Virus record (IMG/VR): IMGVR_UViG_3300008952_001755
Coordinates: 1 to 64,000 of that record
Strand: one strand, 5' to 3'
Source of the DNA: a virus
DNA length: 64,000 nt
Made by a program: the position numbers and the translations under genes. Positions 1 to 8,183 of this stretch are shown here, one piece after another; position 1 is the stretch's first letter, and every line of letters begins with the position of its first letter. A model generated the notes under the pieces. It saw only the letters and a list, made by a program, of their open reading frames with translations. It searched no databases and was not told where the DNA came from.

Positions 1-206
1 AGGGCTCTTAGCAAAGAATTTTGATCAGTTAAATCTCCTACTAAAAAAGTAAGTTTATCTTCCAAATGAAGAGTGTTAACTCTATTCTTAGATGAACTTC
101 TTCTTTCTAATCCAAACACTTCATAATCCTTAGAAAGAAGAAAATCGGCTAAATGACTCCCATCCATCCCATTTACACCCGTAATTAAAGCTCTTTTTTT
201 AGTCAT
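1..206 (-). CDS. gmd: GDP-mannose 4,6-dehydratase, N-terminal part (cut by window edge)
   Basis: Only the first ~68 codons are present; the rest lies beyond the left edge. The start is ATG at 206, overlapping the end of the upstream glycosyltransferase gene by 8 bases. The N-terminus shows a Rossmann NAD(P)-binding loop of the extended SDR type ([16 protein letters not shown], residues ~9-24), followed by VFGLERRSS, which is typical of GDP-mannose 4,6-dehydratases that make GDP-4-keto-6-deoxymannose, the precursor of GDP-fucose and related sugars. Placement after three glycosyltransferase genes fits a nucleotide-sugar and glycan cassette. The call rests on the N-terminal motif alone; another SDR sugar epimerase/dehydratase is possible. 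Confidence 0.8.
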   Translation of the reverse strand, partial: MTKKRALITGVNGMDGSHLADFLLSKDYEVFGLERRSSSKNRVNTLHLEDKLTFLVGDLTDQNSLLRA

Positions 207-1737
207 TGTAAATATCCTTTATTTTTCTCTTTGTAGTTGGGTTCTGTTCATCCAAGCATAACCAATTGGGAAGTTCTGCGTCTGGTACTCTCTCAACCGT
301 TAAGCCATCCTCATTAAGTAGCCTATCAAGTGCCCAGCCTTCCTGTCCTCTAGATTTGTAATTTTTATACTTACTAATAATCTGCTCATCGTCAGCAAAA
401 CCTTTATGAATTAAGTTAAACGGTAATCTCGCCCCGTTCCTAATTCCTTCAGGATGTTGGCTCTTGTGTAGCCCTTGTTCTTGAGAAAAGCTAAGATGTC
501 CCGTATTCTTCCAGAAAGCCAGTCTGCCAGCCTTCATAAAGTGATCATATTCATCATCAACTCTGTGCCACACATCGCTTCTCCAAAGATTGTAATGACC
601 TAACCACCCTCCTTCAATTCTATTCATATCTAACTGAAAAAGAAGATCTTCTAATACTAAGCGATTTAAAAGCCTAGCATCTAATAAAGTATCACCGTCC
701 ATCCAAAAGATCCACTCTGTATCTGGCTGCTCTATCAATACCTTCTCTAGCAGTTCTTGCTTACAAATTAACTCTTCTTCAAATCGGTTGGTATCAGATT
801 CAATAACATGAACATTATCAAACTTTTTATAAAGCTCTCTACTCCCGTCTGTAGAGGCTTGATCAAAAATATATATCTCATCACAAACTTCCATGCACTT
901 AAACCAATTTTCTAAATTACCTAACTCAAGTTCATTATGTAATTGAGAAAATCCAACGATTTTAGGTTTGTAGCGTTTCTTAGCTTCTGATAAGTATAAC
1001 TCCTTATTTTTATGAAATAACTCAGGAGACAATTTAAACTTATTCTCAAAGGCATCTTCATTATAATGATTTTGGTGAAGAATAAAAGGATTATCACAGA
1101 TCTCAACTTTTAACCCTTTATGCCTAATCCTCATTAGCAATTCATCATCATCATACCCGATACCTTGAGCATAAGCCTCATCAAAACCACCCAGTTCCTC
1201 TAAATTCTTTTTAGTGATACAAGACGCAAAGTGCAGGGGTCTAGGGTTAATTACAGAATGATTATACCACCCATCTTGCTGACCTCCATTAGAAACCTTA
1301 TTTAAGAGGTTAATTTGCTTACCTTTCTCTCCTAAAGTCTCTGTATCTTCTTTAGACAAAGCATACGCAGCAAAAACTAGATAGTTTTCATCTGTAGTAT
1401 TTTCTAAAGCACTAGAAAGGAGATCCCCTACATGAAAACATTCTGGGTTTTGAATTAGAATTAAATCCCCTTTTGCTTTAGCAAATCCTAGATTAAAAGG
1501 GACACAGGGATTAATATAGGATTTGTTTTCTTTTTCTTGTCTAATAATATAAATTGGAAAAGAATAATTATCTTGAATATCCTCCAATCTTTGATCTTCC
1601 CGACTTGCATCGTCTACAACTATAAATTCTATATCTTTAGTTCTCTCAGACTGTTCTATTGAATCCAAAGTTTTTAAGAATAAATCTTTTCTATTGTAGT
1701 ACGCAGTTACAATACTTAATTTAAGATTTTTTTCCAT
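199..1737 (-). CDS. Two-domain family 2-like glycosyltransferase
   Basis: A 512-residue protein with two GT-A-like halves. Residues ~5-250 look like a GT2 enzyme: [12 protein letters not shown] at the N-terminus, the nucleotide-binding VVDDAS (~40-45), and [21 protein letters not shown] (~183-203, shown in part), where an acidic patch precedes the acceptor site. Residues ~258-512 begin again with a beta-strand-like [10 protein letters not shown], then [12 protein letters not shown] and a DxD-type metal site WMDGDT (~347-352). It should transfer sugars from nucleotide donors; the acceptor (host surface glycan, virion protein or DNA) cannot be told. Its start overlaps the end of the upstream GT4-like gene by 22 bases, so the two are probably translated together. 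Confidence 0.8.
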   Translation of the reverse strand: MEKNLKLSIVTAYYNRKDLFLKTLDSIEQSERTKDIEFIVVDDASREDQRLEDIQDNYSFPIYIIRQEKENKSYINPCVPFNLGFAKAKGDLILIQNPECFHVGDLLSSALENTTDENYLVFAAYALSKEDTETLGEKGKQINLLNKVSNGGQQDGWYNHSVINPRPLHFASCITKKNLEELGGFDEAYAQGIGYDDDELLMRIRHKGLKVEICDNPFILHQNHYNEDAFENKFKLSPELFHKNKELYLSEAKKRYKPKIVGFSQLHNELELGNLENWFKCMEVCDEIYIFDQASTDGSRELYKKFDNVHVIESDTNRFEEELICKQELLEKVLIEQPDTEWIFWMDGDTLLDARLLNRLVLEDLLFQLDMNRIEGGWLGHYNLWRSDVWHRVDDEYDHFMKAGRLAFWKNTGHLSFSQEQGLHKSQHPEGIRNGARLPFNLIHKGFADDEQIISKYKNYKSRGQEGWALDRLLNEDGLTVERVPDAELPNWLCLDEQNPTTKRKIKDIYND

Positions 1738-2495
1738 CTCTCTAATATCTCCTCTTTTTCCAAAATCTCTTGCCCATTACTGGTCCCATTGAAGGGTATC
1801 CCAGAGAGCCTACACTCAGCCTCTACGAGCCCGTAGGTCTCACTAAGGGATGAGTGGTACACTTGGCTTACTTGCCCGTACAGAGCCGCAGGATCGTCCT
1901 CATGACCCATCATAACAGCCTTGCCTGATTTCACTAGTTTAGCCACAGACTCATTATAATAGGGAGTGTCATTAAGCTCTCCAAAAAGAAGAACTTTATC
2001 ATACCCCTCCTTTAATGCTCTTTTGATAGACTTGTGCGTTTGCTTATTTCTATCAATGCTGCCTACCACCCCAGCAACCTTATTTTCGGGATCTTGCCAC
2101 TCCACCTTATTGACTGTAGGTGGAATAATTACAGAAGGGTGATTAACCCCATGCCACTTCTTTTGGGCATTACTTACGAATACGATTAAATCGTACTGCG
2201 CCAAAGGCACCTGTTTCAGAGGAAAAATATCTTTCTCATGACAATACAGGATATGCTTCTTAACTTTAATTTTAGCAGGGATCTGAATGAAATGACTGAT
2301 CAAAATATCGTCAGGACCAAGAGAACACTTATCTAATGAATCTGATTTACACTTGTCTAAGTGCCAGTTGTGGGGTCCATAGAATGTACAATCAAACCCA
2401 TTCTCATTTAGGAGATTAGTTAGGTTTATGTGAGCCACAGTCCCGCCTCCAGGACGAGTCCACGCACTAACTAGTTTAATCTTGGACTTTGACAC
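1716..2495 (-). CDS. GT4-like glycosyltransferase (GT-B fold)
   Basis: A 259-residue protein. The N-terminus (KIKLVSAWTRPGGGTVAHIN, residues ~5-24) has the Gly-rich loop of GT-B enzymes, and the C-terminal part has ETYGLVEAECRLSGIPF, the E-x7-E type donor-binding motif of GT4 retaining glycosyltransferases. It is shorter than most GT4 enzymes (usually 350 residues or more), so it is a compact or reduced version. It overlaps both neighbours (gene ending at 2476 and gene starting at 1737), which places it in one translational unit of three glycosyltransferases followed by the GDP-mannose dehydratase gene. Sugar and acceptor are unknown. Confidence 0.75.
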   Translation of the reverse strand: MSKSKIKLVSAWTRPGGGTVAHINLTNLLNENGFDCTFYGPHNWHLDKCKSDSLDKCSLGPDDILISHFIQIPAKIKVKKHILYCHEKDIFPLKQVPLAQYDLIVFVSNAQKKWHGVNHPSVIIPPTVNKVEWQDPENKVAGVVGSIDRNKQTHKSIKRALKEGYDKVLLFGELNDTPYYNESVAKLVKSGKAVMMGHEDDPAALYGQVSQVYHSSLSETYGLVEAECRLSGIPFNGTSNGQEILEKEEILERWKKILN

Positions 2496-3567
2496 TCATC
2501 AACTCCTCGTACAAATTAAGCCTTTGGATAGCAACTTTATTCATATCAAAATTGGCTTCCGTAAGCTCATGAAGATTCTCACCCATACGAGCAACCAACC
2601 CAGGGTTCTTAGCGCATTGTGTAAGAATCCTTACCCACTCAGTAATAGGCTTTTCGGGATCAATCAGGAACCCAGTCTCACCATCTACAATCCACTCATC
2701 GTAACAACCCACATTAGATGCCACTAGCGGGATTTTATATCTTCCACACTCTGCTACTTTAATCTCTGATTTAGAATCATTAAAATCATTCATTTCTAGA
2801 GGAGCAAGAGCAACATCCATCATCGTGAACATTTGTCCATAACGATCAGGTTGCTGGGCATAGTGAATATCCCAATTCTTGCCTCCCTTAAATCCTCGTA
2901 GAATAATCTCTCTATACCTCTTCCAAACATCATACTGCCAATCTCCAGCAGGAGTTTGCGGGGGTGGATGACCGAAGAAGTCCCAACGAATATTCTCTCT
3001 ACCTGTCCTACCGTTAACCATATGAGGAACACCAGAGAAGTATTTCAAATCCTGTTCATGATGAATCCCACCTACCCAACCAAAGCGTGTGTACTTCTTC
3101 TTAGGCTTAGGCACCTTCGGCATATTCCAACAAGGTAGATTGTAGTCGATGCTATTTTTTATAATCGCAAGAGCGTTGCCCTTTCCCATGTAAGGTGTAA
3201 CTCTCTCAGCGAATTTTCTTTGTGTTACTGTAACAAGGTCAGAGTGACTATAGATAAACTTTGTAATGTCCTCCAACCCTTTCTCTTTGTACACATTATA
3301 GAGCCTGTGTCCTTTGTAAATATCAGTCAGCAAATCATCCGTATCGTAGTGAACAAACTTCCCGAATTCCTTAGCCTTTCCAACAATTCTTGCCGTGTAG
3401 TTTCCCCCGAAGTTAGACAGGTTCTGGGTGAACACAATGTCTGCCCACTTCATATCTTCAAACTTCCAGTCCTGTTGCCACTTACCATTCTTCTCGTCAA
3501 TACCAAGGGGATTCTTGTTCCACCTGATCTCAACACGATCACCATAAAGCTCCTCTAACTTCTTCAT
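2476..3567 (-). CDS. GT4-like glycosyltransferase, 5' end interrupted by an in-frame TAG
   Basis: From the first usable ATG (3567) this gives 363 residues. The C-terminal half has the GT4 donor site (SKSEIKVAECGRYKIPLVAS, then DGETGFLID). The ATG at 3567 is a poor start: it has no Shine-Dalgarno sequence, and the codons just upstream in the same frame continue to look like protein (GGCAYYRIISP), which is the usual beginning of such enzymes. Reading further back in frame, one TAG (3604-3606) is met, then RILCVPANEG, then a TTG (3637-3639) with an AAGGA Shine-Dalgarno 8 bases upstream. The simplest reading is a gene of ~388 codons starting with TTG at 3639 and carrying an amber codon at codon 12. 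Whether it is read through, restarted at 3567 or dead is open. Confidence 0.7.
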   Translation of the reverse strand: MKKLEELYGDRVEIRWNKNPLGIDEKNGKWQQDWKFEDMKWADIVFTQNLSNFGGNYTARIVGKAKEFGKFVHYDTDDLLTDIYKGHRLYNVYKEKGLEDITKFIYSHSDLVTVTQRKFAERVTPYMGKGNALAIIKNSIDYNLPCWNMPKVPKPKKKYTRFGWVGGIHHEQDLKYFSGVPHMVNGRTGRENIRWDFFGHPPPQTPAGDWQYDVWKRYREIILRGFKGGKNWDIHYAQQPDRYGQMFTMMDVALAPLEMNDFNDSKSEIKVAECGRYKIPLVASNVGCYDEWIVDGETGFLIDPEKPITEWVRILTQCAKNPGLVARMGENLHELTEANFDMNKVAIQRLNLYEELMSVKVQD

Positions 3568-3639
3568 CGGAGAGATGATTCTATAGTATGCACACCCGCC
3601 TAACTAACCCTCGTTGGCTGGAACACAAAGTATTCTCAA
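3568..3639 (-). other. Upstream in-frame coding stretch with amber codon (true 5' end of the glycosyltransferase gene?)
   Basis: Seen directly: TTG at 3639, ten sense codons giving RILCVPANEG, TAG at 3606-3604, then twelve sense codons ending in GGCAYYRIISP and joining the ATG at 3567 without frame change. The peptide before the TAG and that after it both match the first beta-strand and Gly-rich loop expected of a GT-B enzyme, so both sides look like one gene. A short insertion (GGTTAGTTA, between the codons for E and G-G-C) would explain the stop. TAG is used as a normal terminator elsewhere here (for example at 24286, 7660 and 3792), so general TAG recoding is unlikely. Confidence 0.55.
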
Positions 3640-3662
3640 CTTATTGTTCCTTGCCAACGAGG
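3609..3662 (-). promoter_or_regulatory. Stable mRNA hairpin enclosing the Shine-Dalgarno and TTG start
   Basis: On the minus-strand transcript CCTCGTTGGC (3662-3653 region) pairs with GCCAACGAGG (3618-3609) over 10 base pairs, and inside it GGAACA pairs with TGTTCC over 6 more. The AAGGA ribosome site lies in the stem and the TTG start (3639) in the loop. This could mask translation of the interrupted glycosyltransferase gene, or act with the early TAG as an attenuator. It lacks a T-run on the minus strand, so it is not a simple terminator in the direction of transcription. On the plus strand it is followed by a short T-run, but no plus-strand gene precedes it. Confidence 0.5.
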
Positions 3663-3736
3663 ATGATTTTTCCTGTTTTGTCATAATTTTCTAGTATTAA
3701 AATATTGTAGTAAAGAAGGTTTCCACTCTTCAATTA

Positions 3737-3771
3737 AATAGGAAGACACCCAGGATAGATGCCTTCCTATT
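3737..3771 (-). terminator. Probable terminator after the lipoprotein gene
   Basis: An inverted repeat AATAGGAAG ... CTTCCTATT (9 perfect pairs, extendable by about 5 with two wobbles) begins about 20 bases after the TAG stop of the lipoprotein gene. On the minus strand it is followed only by a weak T-rich stretch (TTTAATTG), so efficiency is uncertain. The hairpin separates the glycan genes from the replication genes. Confidence 0.5.
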
Positions 3772-3791
3772 ATAGTCTATTATTTAAATTA

Positions 3792-4334
3792 CTAGGCTTC
3801 CTCTTCCCACTCGTCTTCTTCGGAGAAAGCAGCTTTGCTTCCATCAGACGAGTGTGAGGCTCCAATCGCAGAAGCAAGGCTTCCGATAGCACCACCAAAG
3901 TCCATGTTCTTATCCGTAGGGACTAAAGCCTTAGCGGCATTAACATAGTGCTTTCGCTTGCGCTGACTGAACAGGGTTAGTACACCTTCCCAAGCAGCAA
4001 GGCCAGGGATAAATGCTTTACCCAAACTGAGCGCGGTGCTGACGAGTCCATCAAAACCTCCTTCATCCAGTTCCCCACCAGCGGGGATATAAGTAGCACC
4101 TTCCTTGAGTGCGTCCTTAGAGGTCATCACAAGAGAAGTACCTTCGGGAATCTGTGCTTTAATAGCATCAGGTAGTTGATCAAAGGGGATAACAGCAGCC
4201 TCTCCCCCCTCTTCAACCTGATCAGCAGTCGTGAATACAGTACCCTCTCCGAAGAAACCTTCAAGAGCAGCGCAGGAACCCAAACCAGCGACAAGTATTG
4301 TAGAAAATAAAAGGGTTAGAAAAATATTTTTCAT
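3792..4334 (-). CDS. Predicted lipoprotein
   Basis: A 180-residue protein. Residues 1-21 form a lipoprotein signal peptide: a Lys near the start, a hydrophobic stretch (IFLTLLFSTILVAG) and the lipobox L-G-S-C with Cys21 as the lipidated residue. The mature part is Gly/Ala-rich and ends in a very acidic tail (SEEDEWEEEA). It probably sits in the host membrane facing the periplasm or cell surface; a role in superinfection immunity or lysis control would fit known phage lipoproteins but nothing here proves it. It lies 6 bases downstream of the ssDNA-binding protein gene with no clear Shine-Dalgarno, and a hairpin follows it. Confidence 0.75.
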   Translation of the reverse strand: MKNIFLTLLFSTILVAGLGSCAALEGFFGEGTVFTTADQVEEGGEAAVIPFDQLPDAIKAQIPEGTSLVMTSKDALKEGATYIPAGGELDEGGFDGLVSTALSLGKAFIPGLAAWEGVLTLFSQRKRKHYVNAAKALVPTDKNMDFGGAIGSLASAIGASHSSDGSKAAFSEEDEWEEEA

Positions 4335-4340
4335 AGTTAA

Positions 4341-5075
4341 TTAACTTTTCAATTTAGAGAGGTAATCATTGTCGGAGACATTAGTAGCCTCCTGGGGAGA
4401 TGTACCTTGGACTGCCACACCAGTTAGCATAGCAGCAGCTTGTTTAACATCTTCATATTCTTCAAGCTTAACAAGCTCATGAATATTGTGAAGAGTGTCC
4501 ATAGTAGACGCGATCTCAGCCTTAGTTCCGAGAGGGGAAGTTTTAGGTCTGGGTTGGGACTGGTCGTACTTCGGCCATTGTCCCTCCATCTCTTTCACGA
4601 TCTTAAAATCGTGACCAGACTCGGGATCGGTAATATCACCGAAGTCCTCATCAAGCATCGCACCAATGATCTTCTTGAAAAGAATCACACCGATGGAAAG
4701 AATTTTAACTTCCCCACCCTCACGGTCGAGAATGTTCATATAATAACGAGCGCGAGGCTTAATCTTACGAGCAAGATCCTCGTCTTCCTGGCGACCTGTT
4801 TTCCACAGAGCGTAGTAGAGATCACACATGGGGCAAGATTCCCCATGAATCTTACGACAATGAATGTTCTTTATATTTCCATCGGGTCCAGAGATTCGAT
4901 GGATTTTAGTTTCCGCATAAAACTCCTTATCGTCATCCTTCCAAGGAAGAATCCGAACAGCATTACTGCCCTCAGGAATTTGGTAGAACTTCTTGAGGAA
5001 GTCTGAGTTGTTACCCGCTTGCGGGTTGTTAAGTTGTTCGTGCTTGGCACGAAGCGCATTGAGATCAATAGCCAT
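4341..5075 (-). CDS. 32: gp32-like single-stranded DNA-binding protein
   Basis: A 244-residue protein resembling the core of T4 gp32. The N-terminal basic segment is followed by FLKKFYQIPEGSNAVRILPW and a zinc site: His59 and/or His72, Cys73, Cys81 and Cys84 (CRKIHGESCPMC). T4 gp32 uses His plus three Cys in the same order. The middle has the RYYMNIL and ILSIGVILFKKI strands of the OB-like core. The protein should coat ssDNA and recruit helicase, polymerase and recombination proteins. The C-terminus is only mildly acidic, unlike the strongly acidic tail of T4 gp32. A Shine-Dalgarno (TAAGGAG) precedes the ATG. It is followed by the lipoprotein gene and preceded by a UvsY-like gene. Confidence 0.88.
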   Translation of the reverse strand: MAIDLNALRAKHEQLNNPQAGNNSDFLKKFYQIPEGSNAVRILPWKDDDKEFYAETKIHRISGPDGNIKNIHCRKIHGESCPMCDLYYALWKTGRQEDEDLARKIKPRARYYMNILDREGGEVKILSIGVILFKKIIGAMLDEDFGDITDPESGHDFKIVKEMEGQWPKYDQSQPRPKTSPLGTKAEIASTMDTLHNIHELVKLEEYEDVKQAAAMLTGVAVQGTSPQEATNVSDNDYLSKLKS

Positions 5076-5114
5076 AATTAGTTACTCCTTAGTTAGTATA
5101 GTATGATAGTAGTA

Positions 5115-5546
5115 TCACTTGTAAAGTTTAGTCTCTTCTCGTTTATTTGCAGACACTTGCTGCAACATATCTTTTTTCTGCTCAAGGGCTCGGACGAGTC
5201 CTTTCAACATCTCGTATTTGAAAACAGCATCGTCTGCATGATTCTGCAAGGCAGAGTGCGTGTCATCGCTGAGAACAATATCATCAAGGTCTTTAGCTGT
5301 CAACTTACTAGCTGATTCTGCCCTTGTAGTTTTTCTAAGATTAGAGGCATAATGAGTAATGTTAAGGTTACACTCATTCATTTTCCTTTTAGCCATACTC
5401 ATCAGACCGTGGTAGTAAGAATAAACAGATGCTTGTCGGAACATCTCATCTTCTACTGCATGGTCGCTAAAGCCAACCAAAGCATCACTTATATCTTTGT
5501 AGTTCTCCCAAGTAAAATCATCGAGAGTTTCAATTAGTTCACGCAT
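5115..5546 (-). CDS. Possible UvsY-like recombination mediator
   Basis: A 143-residue, mostly helical, Lys/Glu-rich protein. The C-terminal part (IVLSDDTHSALQNHADDAVFKY..LKGLVRALEQKKDMLQQVSANKR) has the layout of T4 UvsY near its VLSADKDVLKV..LQYW segment and closing helix, and the size is the same as UvsY (137 residues). UvsY loads the UvsX recombinase onto gp32-coated ssDNA, and being next to the gp32 gene fits. The resemblance is by eye and weak in identity; another helical recombination or hypothetical protein is possible. No UvsX gene lies in the window. Confidence 0.42.
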   Translation of the reverse strand: MRELIETLDDFTWENYKDISDALVGFSDHAVEDEMFRQASVYSYYHGLMSMAKRKMNECNLNITHYASNLRKTTRAESASKLTAKDLDDIVLSDDTHSALQNHADDAVFKYEMLKGLVRALEQKKDMLQQVSANKREETKLYK

Positions 5547-5547
5547 A

Positions 5548-5982
5548 TTAGTACCCTGTTATTGGAGGTGTAGGTTTGTTTGTCTTACTATTAGAGACTG
5601 CTGACCCATATCCTTTCAATGTATTTGTTAAAAAATTTGAATCTTTAAGTTGGTCTGAGTTGTTGGGTATCTCGGGGGGGTTTAAATTAGGGGCAGGAAA
5701 GAGCATCTTGTATTCTGCGGCGGTGACTAGGGTGTATGAACCATCCTGATTTACAGCTACATAATCCCCAGGGGAACCTTTCCTAGCCAATATTTTTGGA
5801 TTGGAAGTCCCTGCTCTAACCAAACCAAAAGACTCGCTCATCAGGTAAAACTGTTGTTGGTTGTAAGTTTTTGTCAGAGTTGTGGGAACTGCGAACCCCC
5901 ATACTCCATTCCTATAGACAGACAAAGAATAGAGTGGTCTGTCCTGTCTAAGTAAAATATCATTCAGAGTCATGTCTTTCAT
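5548..5982 (-). CDS. Hypothetical protein with GDY-type beta domain
   Basis: A 144-residue protein I do not recognise. Residues ~85-110 (KGSPGDYVAVNQDGSYTLVTAAEYKMLF, quoted in parts) resemble a small beta unit found in several phage hypothetical proteins (GD-Y/W, short acidic turn, Y-x-(I/L)-x-x-x-E-(F/Y)). The C-terminal ~35 residues are Pro/Asn-rich and probably unstructured. It lies one base from the UvsY-like gene and 15 bases from the HEXXH gene, inside the replication block. Confidence 0.6.
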   Translation of the reverse strand: MKDMTLNDILLRQDRPLYSLSVYRNGVWGFAVPTTLTKTYNQQQFYLMSESFGLVRAGTSNPKILARKGSPGDYVAVNQDGSYTLVTAAEYKMLFPAPNLNPPEIPNNSDQLKDSNFLTNTLKGYGSAVSNSKTNKPTPPITGY

Positions 5983-5997
5983 AAAAAATCTCCTATC

Positions 5998-6348
5998 TTA
6001 TTTAGGGATGTCAAAAATAAAAGCAAAGAGTTCTTTATTTAGTGTTGCTAATTGTTGAATCATGTTTGAAGTAATGGTGGTGAGGAACTCATTCCCAATC
6101 TGAGGCATTTCATCATCATCCCCCAAACCATAAAGCTCATACCCAATATGGCAAATTTCATGTAGAAGAGTTCCTTTATAATCTTCTATACATTGGTTAG
6201 GATCAATAGTAAGGAGAGATTTAGGGAAATCTACGCACCCATACAGGTTGTCTTTTGTGAGGGGTTTTTGTAAGATGATAAAAACCTTAATGCCTGTATA
6301 TACTACAAGAGGATGTACGGGATAGTCTTTTTTAGATACTAAAGCCAT
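5998..6348 (-). CDS. Small HEXXH metallopeptidase-like protein
   Basis: A 116-residue protein with the zinc motif HEICH (in TLLHEICHIGYEL), where the glutamate would be the catalytic base, and a downstream acidic stretch (DDDEMPQIGNEF) that can supply the third ligand in the manner of gluzincins. Such compact ImmA/IrrE- or SprT-like peptidases occur in phages, sometimes acting on host regulators. The substrate is unknown. Its start touches the stop of the helicase gene (TAATG-type junction), so it is co-translated with replication proteins. Confidence 0.6.
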   Translation of the reverse strand: MALVSKKDYPVHPLVVYTGIKVFIILQKPLTKDNLYGCVDFPKSLLTIDPNQCIEDYKGTLLHEICHIGYELYGLGDDDEMPQIGNEFLTTITSNMIQQLATLNKELFAFIFDIPK

Positions 6349-7658
6349 TAGGATGCCTCCCCTGAGAAAACCTCAGGCCCCTCTGACATTCGAAGAACGC
6401 TGTAATCTACATCCATAGGAACGATGAATCTAGGTCTACCATTACGAGATTTAATAACATAAGCTCTCATCTTACCCTCATCAAACTCCTCCTCGGATTG
6501 GTTCAAAGACATAGCGAAATCACAAGTCCTGATCTTACCATAAGAATCCCCAAGCTCTGCGTCTGTAATAACCTTAACCATTCTGCCCTGCCTATTGGTT
6601 TGAGTAGCAGTCCAGACGAGGAAGTTGTACTCCATAGCAACCCCTCTAAGCTCCTCTGCTGTCTTCTGTTGAGCATGATACTCCTGCTGGATCTCTCTAG
6701 TAGGACGAAGCAGTTCTAGATAGTCCACGATCAGTAGGTCAGGCTCAAACTCATCATAGTTCTTTAACTGAACTAATAGGTTACGAATAGTGTTTATAGA
6801 AGCTTGTCCTGTGGGAAACTCCTTAATAACTAGCTGGCTTCCAGCGAATTCCTTTTGGAACATTTCTAACCGCTCCTTCACGGTGAGTTGGTTGGCTGGG
6901 TCCTTCAGCTTAAACTGAGGAACCAAGGTCATAATAGAATCGAACCTTTGAGCAATCTTATCCTCACTCATTTCTAGAGAGATGTACAAGACCTTCCTAC
7001 CTTCAATCATTGAGTGGACTCCCTGATTAACAAGATACAGAGACTTACCCACCCCAGGAGGGGCAACAACCATAGCCATCTCTTTGGCACCCAAACCACC
7101 TTCTAGGGATTTGTTAATTGAGGGTAGGACTGTCTTATACTTAACTTCATTCTTTTTATTAAAGATACGGTCCCAACGACCTACAAGATCAGTAAAATAA
7201 TCCTGTCCCGTATCTACATCTCGATTAATGAGGAGTGCCTTCCTAACCAAAGCTTCAACCTCATCAATCCTATTCTCCTTAATGAGCGAAATACTATCAG
7301 CAATCGCTGCTTTCATCGCTTCCTTTTTTGCAAACCCCTCTACTAAGTCTAGCATATACTCAGTATTGCCTACAGTAGAGGTGTCTACATTATTAATGTA
7401 AGAAAGCTCATCCTCATAGTCGGATGCGTTCTCCCTAGCACCCAGCGTGGGCTTAATGTCCTGGATGATAAAATCATCAGTCGGGAGCTTCCCGTACTTC
7501 TCATAATGCTCCTTGACCTTACTAAAGATCTTAGAGTGAGAGGGGAACTCAAAGTAATCAGGCTGAACCAGATTAATAATTTGTAGATAGAAATCTTTAT
7601 TAGACTTCAAGAGGTAAAGGATACCCCTTTGAATGTTCTCGCTAAAATCGTAAGCCAT
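6348..7658 (-). CDS. 41: DnaB-type replicative helicase (gp41-like)
   Basis: A 436-residue protein of DnaB/gp41 size. Residues ~1-145 form the helical N-terminal domain (ILYLLKSNKDFY, later RAL-type helix LVRKALLINRD). The RecA-like motor has Walker A APPGVGKS (199-206), a Walker B with LLIVDYLELL (~308-317), the Gln of motif H3 in TATQTNRQG, and a C-terminal arginine region KSRNGRPRFIVP. It should be the hexameric 5'-3' helicase at the phage fork. No primase gene is seen in the window. Neighbours are the HEXXH gene and a zinc-ribbon gene; the spacing implies one operon. Confidence 0.92.
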   Translation of the reverse strand: MAYDFSENIQRGILYLLKSNKDFYLQIINLVQPDYFEFPSHSKIFSKVKEHYEKYGKLPTDDFIIQDIKPTLGARENASDYEDELSYINNVDTSTVGNTEYMLDLVEGFAKKEAMKAAIADSISLIKENRIDEVEALVRKALLINRDVDTGQDYFTDLVGRWDRIFNKKNEVKYKTVLPSINKSLEGGLGAKEMAMVVAPPGVGKSLYLVNQGVHSMIEGRKVLYISLEMSEDKIAQRFDSIMTLVPQFKLKDPANQLTVKERLEMFQKEFAGSQLVIKEFPTGQASINTIRNLLVQLKNYDEFEPDLLIVDYLELLRPTREIQQEYHAQQKTAEELRGVAMEYNFLVWTATQTNRQGRMVKVITDAELGDSYGKIRTCDFAMSLNQSEEEFDEGKMRAYVIKSRNGRPRFIVPMDVDYSVLRMSEGPEVFSGEAS

Positions 7659-7659
7659 G

Positions 7660-8181
7660 CTAAGTTGGTTTGTTTTTGTTGGGTTTTGCTATATCTAGTT
7701 TAGTGCTACCAATGTCTTTATAGCCCATCTTGTTCGCTCTATCATAGGCTTCTTCGGTCAGTTTTTTAGACCTTTCTATCTTATTTCTAGTCTCTCGCTC
7801 TCCCACTTTTTTAAGCCCTCTTGAGTCAGCGAATTTATCCCAGTCAACATTAGCAGACAAATAACGGAAAGATTCATCGTCTGTAGCTTCCTTGGTTTTC
7901 TTAATACTCTGGTGAAGCCACTTGTTTCCTGAGTCTTTATCGTAACCCTCCTTAAAATGCTTATGATACCTGCGTCTTACCGTATGGAAATCTTGGACCC
8001 CTGGGTTATTCTGGTTTCCTGTCCCATCATCCTTAAAGGAAATTGCAACTTCTTGTTGCCAGTATCTATTTGATAGCTTTTCACATTTAGGGCAACGGGT
8101 TCTATCAGGAGCCTTTCCGAAACGGCACTCCCTATCCCACCAAATGTTACACTCTCTACAAATCCATTCGTATGTTGCCAT
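7660..8181 (-). CDS. FmdB-like zinc ribbon protein
   Basis: A 173-residue protein. The N-terminus carries two CxxC knuckles (YEWICRECNIWW ... RCPKCEK), as in FmdB-type zinc ribbons and in small phage zinc proteins. The remaining ~120 residues are charged and probably helical (VRRRYHKHFKEGYDKDSG ... RSKKLTEEAYDRANKMGY). The role is unknown; position between helicase and ribonucleotide reductase genes suggests nucleic-acid metabolism. A strong Shine-Dalgarno (GGAGGAA) lies 6 bases upstream, inside the end of a small overlapping frame (8184-8294). Confidence 0.7.
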   Translation of the reverse strand: MATYEWICRECNIWWDRECRFGKAPDRTRCPKCEKLSNRYWQQEVAISFKDDGTGNQNNPGVQDFHTVRRRYHKHFKEGYDKDSGNKWLHQSIKKTKEATDDESFRYLSANVDWDKFADSRGLKKVGERETRNKIERSKKLTEEAYDRANKMGYKDIGSTKLDIAKPNKNKPT

Positions 8182-8183
8182 TC

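Noticed and set aside
2482-3558. Open frames on the plus strand across the glycosyltransferase genes
   Set aside because: They lie opposite clearly coding minus-strand genes, have no ribosome sites and no recognisable composition.
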